Positions 6,537-11,817 of a DNA stretch of 11,817 nt are shown here, piece after piece. The translations under genes and the position numbers were made by a program. The stretch is from contig CALALK010000116.1 of assembly GCA_937923125.1 (NCBI GenBank), forward strand, positions 1-11,817, given 5' to 3'. Under the pieces are notes generated by a model. That model was not told the origin of the DNA and made no database searches. It saw nothing but the letters and a program-made list of their open reading frames with translations. Origin of the DNA: an uncultured Carnobacterium sp. Its GTDB lineage: Bacteria > Bacillota > Bacilli > Lactobacillales > Aerococcaceae. How positions within the stretch are numbered: the stretch's first letter is position 1; each line of letters begins with the position of its first letter.

Positions 6537-7433
6537 CTATTCTTTTAGTGCGCCAATCATGACACCCTGATTGAAATATTTTTGGACAAATGGATAAAGC
6601 AACATAATCGGAGCTGTTGAAATTACAATTGCTGCGTATTTCATCATATCAGCTTTAATCCGAAGGTCTGATGCAAGTTCCCCTGTTGCCTGAGATTGCA
6701 TCATTTGGTTACTAATTAACAATCGTCTTAAGATTAATTGCAATGGTTGCAAATTTTCTTTTGTTAAGTAAATTAAAGCGTTGAACCAAGAGTTCCAAAT
6801 ACCAACCGCTGTCCATAAACCAATTACAGCGATAATGGCTTTTGATAAAGGAACAACGATTTTGAAGAAATAACGAATTGTTCCGCAACCATCAATTTGA
6901 GCCGCTTCCCACATACCTTCTGGGATGCTGTTGTTGAAGAATGTTCTTGCAACGATAATGTTGTAAGAAGATACTGCAAATGGTACAACCATTACCCAGA
7001 ATGTATCGACAAGTCCGACACTCTTCACTGTTAAGTAGATTGGAATCAATCCACCTGATACAAACATCGGAACAATGTAGAGAACGCTGAGCCACTTTTT
7101 ACCAAGTAGGTCTCGTCTAGATAATGCGTATCCAGCAGGGATGTTGATGAGTAGTGCGATTAATGTACCGACTACTGTATATAAAATCGTGTTGAGATAA
7201 CTTCTTAAGAACAGTGGTTGTTCAATTAATCGTTGATATCCATCTAATTTCCATTCGTGTGGAATAAACCAAACTTTACCATTGGCTACATCAGAAGGAT
7301 TACTAAAGGAAGCAATCACAACAAACCACAATGGGTAAACGATTAATAATATTAACAAGATTGCAAAACCGTAGATTACTACGTCAAAAAACAAATCTGA
7401 TTTTGATTTTCTTGAAGCTTTAAACCATTTCAT
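6537..7433 (-). CDS. ABC sugar transporter permease (LplC/YtcP-like)
   Basis: 298 residues, an integral membrane subunit of a carbohydrate importer (MalG-like fold). A hydrophobic first helix lies at about 18-41. Further helices follow at about 82-104, 115-137, 142-164, 197-216 and near 260-280. The cytoplasmic EAA loop, which docks the ATPase, reads EAAQIDGCGTIRYFFKIVVP at 176-195. The C-terminus YFNQGVMIGALKE is typical of the LplC/YtcP group. The start at 7433 has AAGGAGG about 11 bases upstream, a slightly long spacing. The gene lies 18 bases after the other permease and 10 bases before the binding protein. The partner ATPase is not in the window; this transporter class commonly uses a shared MsmK/MalK-type ATPase. 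Confidence 0.93.
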   Translation of the reverse strand: MKWFKASRKSKSDLFFDVVIYGFAILLILLIVYPLWFVVIASFSNPSDVANGKVWFIPHEWKLDGYQRLIEQPLFLRSYLNTILYTVVGTLIALLINIPAGYALSRRDLLGKKWLSVLYIVPMFVSGGLIPIYLTVKSVGLVDTFWVMVVPFAVSSYNIIVARTFFNNSIPEGMWEAAQIDGCGTIRYFFKIVVPLSKAIIAVIGLWTAVGIWNSWFNALIYLTKENLQPLQLILRRLLISNQMMQSQATGELASDLRIKADMMKYAAIVISTAPIMLLYPFVQKYFNQGVMIGALKE

Positions 7434-7451
7434 GCTATGACCACCCTCCTT

Positions 7452-8369
7452 TTAAAATAGTCCTGTTTTGGTATAACGTTTAGAAAACCAATTGACAGAT
7501 AATAGAATAATTAAGTTGACTACAGTATTGAATAATCCGATTGCTGTAGAGTAACTATATTGGAAGTTTTGCATTCCAACTTTATATACGTAAGTCGAAA
7601 TCACCTCACTTCCAGCTAGGTTCAATGGATTTTGTAATAGTAATACTTTTTCAAAACCGATACTCAATAAGCTACCGGCTCTTAAAATCAATAGAATCAT
7701 TGCTGTAGGTAAAAGTAATGGTAAGTCGATGTTGAGAATCTTTTGCATACGTGAAGCTCCGTCCATTGTAGCCGCTTCGTAATACGTTGGATCGATGGCT
7801 GATAACGCTGCTAAGTAAATGATGCTATCCCAACCGATATGTTGCCAAACATCACTCCAAACATAAACACCAGCAAAACTATCTGGTTTTGATAATAAGT
7901 TTGGCATTGTCCATCCTAGAGACTTAAAGATATTGGCAATCAACCCACTATTTGGTGATAAGAATAAAATGATAATCCCACACATAACCATTGTTGAAAT
8001 AAAGTGTGGTAGATAGGTTGTTACTTGGAATACCTTTTTGAATTTCCCTGCTCTTAATTGGTTACATAAAAGCGCTAGTAGGATTGGTAATGGAAATCCA
8101 ACGAGAATGCTATAGATTGAAATCTTTAATGTGTTCATCATCGTTGTTCCGAATTGAACTGAATTAAAGAACTGGGTGAAATATTTAAACCCTGCCCACG
8201 GGCTATTTAAGATTCCATTTGCTGGTGAGTAATCTTTAAAAGCAATCACAAGTCCTAACATTGGGATATATGCAAACATTATAAGTAAAATAATTGAAGG
8301 AAATAGGAGCACATATAAAGGAATGTTGCTTTTTATTTTTCTTTTTTGTAATTGGGTTAAATCTTTCAT
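7452..8369 (-). CDS. ABC sugar transporter permease (LplB/YteP-like), first gene of the operon
   Basis: 305 residues, MalF-like membrane subunit. A basic N-terminus (QKRKIK) precedes the first helix (about 16-44). Further helices follow at about 79-103, 121-138, 165-190, 216-236 and 272-296. The EAA loop reads EAATMDGASRMQKILNIDLP at 198-217. The end, NWFSKRYTKTGLF, is the usual LplB-type tail. The start at 8369 has AGGAGG six bases upstream. As first gene it lies closest to the divergent control region carrying the cre-like box and direct repeats. It should pair with the LplC-like permease downstream to form the heterodimeric channel. Confidence 0.93.
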   Translation of the reverse strand: MKDLTQLQKRKIKSNIPLYVLLFPSIILLIMFAYIPMLGLVIAFKDYSPANGILNSPWAGFKYFTQFFNSVQFGTTMMNTLKISIYSILVGFPLPILLALLCNQLRAGKFKKVFQVTTYLPHFISTMVMCGIIILFLSPNSGLIANIFKSLGWTMPNLLSKPDSFAGVYVWSDVWQHIGWDSIIYLAALSAIDPTYYEAATMDGASRMQKILNIDLPLLLPTAMILLILRAGSLLSIGFEKVLLLQNPLNLAGSEVISTYVYKVGMQNFQYSYSTAIGLFNTVVNLIILLSVNWFSKRYTKTGLF

Positions 8370-8400
8370 AATTTCCCTCCTGTTTCAAATTCCTGATATT

Positions 8401-8431
8401 ATTTTATAAAATAAAACGCTTTCTTTATATC
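8401..8431 (-). promoter_or_regulatory. Likely activator-dependent promoter of the transporter operon
   Basis: On the minus strand the -10-like TATAAA (8408-8403, within TATAAAAT) lies about 33 bases before the first gene. At 17-base spacing the -35 position (8431-8426) reads GATATA, a very poor match, and it lies inside the first direct repeat. A weak -35 covered by a repeat fits an AraC-type activated promoter. The exact hexamers are uncertain in this AT-rich stretch. Confidence 0.45.
8411..8424 (-). promoter_or_regulatory. cre-like box (possible CcpA site)
   Basis: The minus-strand sequence AGAAAGCGTTTTAT matches the core GWAANCGNTNW of the CcpA consensus fully. It deviates only at the outermost bases. 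It lies between the putative -10 and the -35 region of the transporter promoter, a position suited to catabolite repression. Confidence 0.45.
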
Positions 8432-8524
8432 ACTTTTTCGATAAGAACTATTCACTATTCAGACAATATTGCTAAATTTATATCACTTTTCCGACATCTT
8501 CTTAATTCATATCGTTTTTTGACA
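8424..8524 (+). repeat. Array of about 20-bp direct repeats, probable operators for the AraC-type regulator
   Basis: Two near-identical copies, TTTATATCACTTTTYCGAYA, lie at 8424-8443 and 8477-8496 (18 of 20 identical). A shorter, diverged copy, TTCATATCG then T6 then GACA, lies at 8506-8524 and is one base shorter. A degenerate copy at 8446-8465 shares TCACT..TTC.GACA. All face the same way. Starts are spaced 22, 31 and 29 bases, close to two or three helical turns. The first copy covers the -35 region of the transporter promoter; the last covers the -35 of the kinase promoter. AraC-family regulators usually bind direct repeats, so binding by the adjacent response regulator is a reasonable inference. 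Confidence 0.6.
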
Positions 8525-8546
8525 ACTTTTATGATAGTGTTATACT
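8519..8546 (+). promoter_or_regulatory. Promoter of the two-component system genes
   Basis: Perfect -35 TTGACA (8519-8524), a 16-base spacer and -10 TATACT (8541-8546) place the transcript start near 8553, about 14 bases before the kinase start codon. The -35 is the 3' end of the last direct repeat, which suggests autoregulation. Confidence 0.8.
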
Positions 8547-8566
8547 TGAGAAGCGAGGTAAAAGTT

Positions 8567-10237
8567 ATGAAACTACATAGAATTCTATCTAAAAGACATT
8601 CTTTTAAATTTTTCTTTCAAGTCTTATTAGTACTTCTTATCCTCATCACAGTGATCAGTCTCTTAGTCAGTAATGCCACAAGAGATTTTATTAAGAATCA
8701 AAATATTCAACAATTGACGAGCTCCATTGAGATTTACGCTAATGGACTAAATGATGAAATGCGTTCCGTTGAACGCTTTTTGTATTCAACGGTCACTCAC
8801 GATAAAGGTTTGGATGAACTAAATGAGCCACAAAGTTACACCGATTATGAACAAACCGTCAAAAAAGTACAGACGACTTTTAACGACTACGAATATCAAC
8901 ACGAAACGCATATGTCGTTTTTAGTGGCTACAGAAGGGACTCACCATTTTCTGAGTGCTTCTAATCTCTATATTCCCTATCAAGATTACTTATATTTAAA
9001 AAACAATATCAATTCGTTCAGAAATAATACGGACGACCGTAAATGGCAAGCCATTCTTATTAACGACACGGAATACTTGATTAAAGTCGTTCATTATAAA
9101 GAAAAAACGATTATGGCGGTTATCTCGGCAGATGATATTCTAACACCACTTCGAAAACTGAATATCGGAAAGAACGGACATATTTCGCTAAAAGAACCGA
9201 AAAACTTATCGTCTTCAACGCACTTAATTGAAGCCGATAGCGAACGGACACAACTTCCTTTTGATATTTATGTAGCGGTTGACTATACCGATGTATTTAA
9301 GAGTATCGTTCTTTTTGAAGTGTTCATCGCAATCGTTCCTATATTAATTGCGATTGCTTCACTTGGATTGATTATTTTCATTCGAAATAGAATGTTAAGT
9401 CCGATTACACGATTAACCGAACGACTTTCAAATATTGACGAAACAACCTCTATTTACGATATTGCTTCTTCTGAAGGGATTTTGGAAATCGATAATGCCA
9501 ATGATAAATTGAGCCAAGTACTCTTTGATATGCAAGAGTTAAAAATTCGTGAGTATCATGCTCAGCTGGAATTAAAAAAGGTCGAACTCAACTACTTAAA
9601 GAGCCAAATCCGACCTCACTTCTATTTAAATATGCTTTCCATGATTCACAGTATGCTTCAGACGGAGAACTATAAGGAAATTGAAGAGTTAACGATTTTA
9701 ACGTCCGATTACTTACGCTATCTCTTTATGGTGGACCAAGATTTCTCACCACTTAATAAAGAAATTCAACATATTAAGGACTATTTACAGATTCAACGAA
9801 TTCGTTATGGGAATCATATCGATTTTGCTTTAACATTCGATGAAGGGTTGCACGATGCACTCGTTCCTTCCCTCTTACTACAAACATTCGTTGAGAATAC
9901 CATTAAGCATGGCTTCTCCTTCCAAGACGGGATTATCATTGAACTTTCCCTTCAAAAACGCATGGTAGAAGAGAAACCTTATATTGAGATTGGTGTTAAA
10001 GACAATGGTCCAGGTTTCACAACAGAGATTCTTGAAAAACTGAAGAATATGGAATCATTGATGTCAGAAGACGGCCATCATATTGGAATTACCAATGCGA
10101 TTGAACGGCTTAATCTTCTCTATCTAAATGACTATACGATTACTTTTGAAAATAACGACACGGGTGGCGCAAGAATTTATGCGCTCCTCCCCTATAAAGC
10201 GTTGAAAGGAGATTCTAATGAATATACTACTCGTTGA
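8567..10237 (+). CDS. Sensor histidine kinase, YesM/LytS-type (His_kinase family)
   Basis: 556 residues from the ATG at 8567. Order: first membrane helix about 12-35; extracellular sensor region about 36-245, probably Cache-like; second helix about 246-272; HAMP-like linker about 273-330; His_kinase domain with QIRPHFYLN, phospho-acceptor His351; ATPase domain with N box FVENTIKHG (Asn444), G1 box KDNGPGF (Asp479) and HIGITNAIERL near 505-515. The family phosphorylates an AraC-type partner encoded next to it. The frame stays open upstream to a TTG at 8519, but that TTG is the -35 hexamer, so it cannot be the start. The ATG at 8567 has GCGAGG upstream. The last 20 bases overlap the regulator gene, indicating coupling. 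It probably senses the sugar handled by the divergent transporter. Confidence 0.92.
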   Translation: MKLHRILSKRHSFKFFFQVLLVLLILITVISLLVSNATRDFIKNQNIQQLTSSIEIYANGLNDEMRSVERFLYSTVTHDKGLDELNEPQSYTDYEQTVKKVQTTFNDYEYQHETHMSFLVATEGTHHFLSASNLYIPYQDYLYLKNNINSFRNNTDDRKWQAILINDTEYLIKVVHYKEKTIMAVISADDILTPLRKLNIGKNGHISLKEPKNLSSSTHLIEADSERTQLPFDIYVAVDYTDVFKSIVLFEVFIAIVPILIAIASLGLIIFIRNRMLSPITRLTERLSNIDETTSIYDIASSEGILEIDNANDKLSQVLFDMQELKIREYHAQLELKKVELNYLKSQIRPHFYLNMLSMIHSMLQTENYKEIEELTILTSDYLRYLFMVDQDFSPLNKEIQHIKDYLQIQRIRYGNHIDFALTFDEGLHDALVPSLLLQTFVENTIKHGFSFQDGIIIELSLQKRMVEEKPYIEIGVKDNGPGFTTEILEKLKNMESLMSEDGHHIGITNAIERLNLLYLNDYTITFENNDTGGARIYALLPYKALKGDSNEYTTR

Positions 10238-11756
10238 TGACGATCGTTTTATCATCGAAGCGTTACGTGAAAAAATCCGTTGGGATCGATTAAAAATCGA
10301 CAACGTCTACGCAGCTAACAGCCTCACTCAGGCGCAATCCATCATTAAAGAAAATCCGATTCACCTAATGATTAGCGATATTGAAATGCCTCAAGGAAGT
10401 GGTCTTGAACTCCTCTCTTGGGTACGAAACGAAAATTACGACATCAAAACCATCTTTCTAACAAACTATGCGGATTTCAACTACGCGCAAAAAGCGATTG
10501 AATTGCAAAGTTTTGAATACTACTTAAAACCGATTAACTTCGAAAAGTTAGAGTTCATCATTCAAAAGGCGCTCGACAAGATTACAGAACAACGTCCAGT
10601 AGCGCCTCTTGAGACATCATTCCAAACAGAGAATAATTTCTGGTTCGAATATTTAAGAAAACCACGCATTCACCGTCTGGAAGAACTACAAGCGGAACTA
10701 CGCAGACGCAATTTGAGTTTAAAAGAGCATCAGTATTTCCTAACGGGTGTGATTACATTGCATATTAATGAAGCAGATTACGCTCCAGAAATTCCTTCAT
10801 GGACTTCGCAGTTGAAAAAGGTATTTCAAGCCTTCTCGAATGAGACTTATCAATTAGCGAGTCTGTTTAAGATGGAGGGTCATGTGGACCATTACGTTTG
10901 CCACTTTAGAGTCGATAGCTCTATTAACAGCGAAGAATTTGCAAGAAAAGTCCAAGAAGAGATTCAAGACAAGTTACATCGCAATTCAATCTTAACGTTC
11001 ACAGGTTGCTTCCAATGCACGCATATTTTGCAAGATGTAAAAGAACTCTATTCGGCAACTGGCCAACAAGTTCCTTATTGGAATACCATTATTCCAGTTT
11101 CTTCTGACACTGCTGTTTTACAGGAAAAAGAAGTTGCAACCAACTCTATCTCCTTCTCGGATTCATTAGACGAATCTGAACTGGCAAAGAGTCTCTTACA
11201 CTATATTTCAAATAGAATGGTGCCAAAAGCGATTTTGCAAAAACTTCATCTGGATTGGACGCAACAAATCGGAATTTACTTAGATCAAAATGGAATTTCA
11301 GCGCATAAACTATTTCAAAATGCGCATCATGATTTCCTCTTCCAAAGAAAATTTCATTCGATTGAATCTTTTGAGGAATACTTCAATTACTACTGGTCAC
11401 ATGCGAGAAACTTTGTCACAGATGCCGAAAATCAAAAGAATAGTATTCAACGCATCATCGAATATATCGACCATCACTACAAAGAAGACTTAAGCCGAAC
11501 AACTTTAGCCGATATGGTGTATCTCAGCGCGGATCACCTAGCTCGAATCTTTAAGAAAGAAACAGGTGAAACTCTGGTCAAATATATTACGGATAAACGC
11601 ATCAATGCTGCTAAAGAATTACTATCAGACACGAAAACGCCTATTGCACAAGTCGCTTCTGAAGTCGGATATGATAATTACTCTTACTTCACAAAAATCT
11701 TCAAGGAAAAGACAGGTTACTCTCCAGGAGACTACAGAAAACATCATGCAAGTTAA
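10218..11756 (+). CDS. Response regulator, YesN-type, with receiver and AraC DNA-binding domains
   Basis: 512 residues. The receiver domain (about 1-120) has the acidic pocket DDD at 7-9, phospho-acceptor Asp54 in MISDIEMP, Thr82 and Lys104. A long middle region (about 125-405) has no motif I recognise and is typical in length for YesN proteins. The C-terminal AraC-type domain (about 408-512) has two helix-turn-helix units: DLSRTTLADMVYLSADHLAR and the signature PIAQVASEVGYDNYSYFTKIFKEKTGYSP. The start at 10218 has AAAGGAG seven bases upstream, lying within the kinase gene. When phosphorylated it should bind the direct repeats between the divergent promoters and activate the transporter operon; this is inferred from layout and family behaviour. 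A strong hairpin terminator follows directly. Confidence 0.94.
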   Translation: MNILLVDDDRFIIEALREKIRWDRLKIDNVYAANSLTQAQSIIKENPIHLMISDIEMPQGSGLELLSWVRNENYDIKTIFLTNYADFNYAQKAIELQSFEYYLKPINFEKLEFIIQKALDKITEQRPVAPLETSFQTENNFWFEYLRKPRIHRLEELQAELRRRNLSLKEHQYFLTGVITLHINEADYAPEIPSWTSQLKKVFQAFSNETYQLASLFKMEGHVDHYVCHFRVDSSINSEEFARKVQEEIQDKLHRNSILTFTGCFQCTHILQDVKELYSATGQQVPYWNTIIPVSSDTAVLQEKEVATNSISFSDSLDESELAKSLLHYISNRMVPKAILQKLHLDWTQQIGIYLDQNGISAHKLFQNAHHDFLFQRKFHSIESFEEYFNYYWSHARNFVTDAENQKNSIQRIIEYIDHHYKEDLSRTTLADMVYLSADHLARIFKKETGETLVKYITDKRINAAKELLSDTKTPIAQVASEVGYDNYSYFTKIFKEKTGYSPGDYRKHHAS

Positions 11757-11758
11757 AT

Positions 11759-11792
11759 AAAAAGAGCTAGTTCGAATGAACTAGCTCTTTTT
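11759..11792. terminator. Strong bidirectional terminator after the two-component system
   Basis: A perfect 15-bp stem, AAAAAGAGCTAGTTC (11759-11773) with GAACTAGCTCTTTTT (11778-11792), has a GAAT loop. Its A-tract and T-tract let it work in both directions. It starts two bases after the regulator stop. I see nothing supportable in the remaining 25 bases. Confidence 0.92.
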
Positions 11793-11817
11793 CATATTAG
11801 TTTTCTCTTTTTTTCAC

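Noticed and set aside
8424..8524. CRISPR-like array
   Set aside because: The repeats are only 19-20 bp, few, unevenly spaced and overlap promoter elements; there are no cas genes. An operator array explains them better.
11290..11760. Short frames inside the response-regulator gene
   Set aside because: They are out of frame with the AraC-type domain, whose residues are all conserved in the main frame.
1..11817. Insertion sequences, tRNA/rRNA genes, prophage or attachment sites
   Set aside because: I found no transposase, terminal inverted repeats, tRNA-like cloverleaf or phage gene; the window looks like ordinary metabolic and transport chromosome.

Overview
The window reads as chromosomal DNA from a low-GC Gram-positive bacterium, most likely a member of the Lactobacillales (a Granulicatella/Carnobacteriaceae, enterococcal or streptococcal relative). 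The reasons are AT-rich third positions, strong AGGAGG-type ribosome binding sites, sigma-A promoters, a Thr-rich lipoprotein with a DUF6287-like domain, and an M-box-controlled MgtA ATPase. The genus is inferred from gene style and has not been verified.

Layout. (1) Positions 1-1191, minus strand, hold a magnesium transport unit: a clear promoter, a long leader with an M-box magnesium riboswitch and intrinsic terminator, an unannotated 27-codon ORF with a good ribosome binding site, and the 5' part of mgtA, which runs off the left edge. (2) Positions 1200-1950, plus strand, hold a divergent single-gene unit for a Thr-rich surface lipoprotein, ending in an intrinsic terminator. (3) Positions 1962-8431, minus strand, hold a carbohydrate operon. 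In transcription order it has two LplB/LplC-type ABC permeases, a solute-binding lipoprotein, an internal terminator, a DUF624/YesL membrane protein and a cytoplasmic GH31 glycosidase. (4) Positions 8370-8566 are the divergent control region, with a cre-like box and several copies of a 19-20 bp direct repeat. (5) Positions 8519-11792, plus strand, hold a YesM/YesN-type two-component system (sensor kinase, then AraC-type response regulator) closed by a strong hairpin terminator.

How it fits together (inference from family knowledge and layout). The kinase senses an extracellular ligand, possibly through the binding protein. It phosphorylates the AraC-type regulator, which binds the repeats between the divergent promoters, activates the transporter operon and may control its own promoter. 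The lipoprotein captures an oligosaccharide, the permeases import it, and the GH31 enzyme removes an alpha-linked sugar in the cytoplasm. No ATPase is encoded here, so the importer probably borrows a shared MsmK/MalK-like subunit encoded elsewhere.

Most noteworthy. The mgtA leader combines an M-box, a terminator whose loop is complementary to the aptamer 3' end, and a Glu/Pro-starting leader ORF whose ribosome binding site is perfectly complementary to a segment inside its own coding sequence. This resembles, in layout only, the enteric MgtL leader peptide. The second is the unreported repeat family between the transporter operon and its two-component system.
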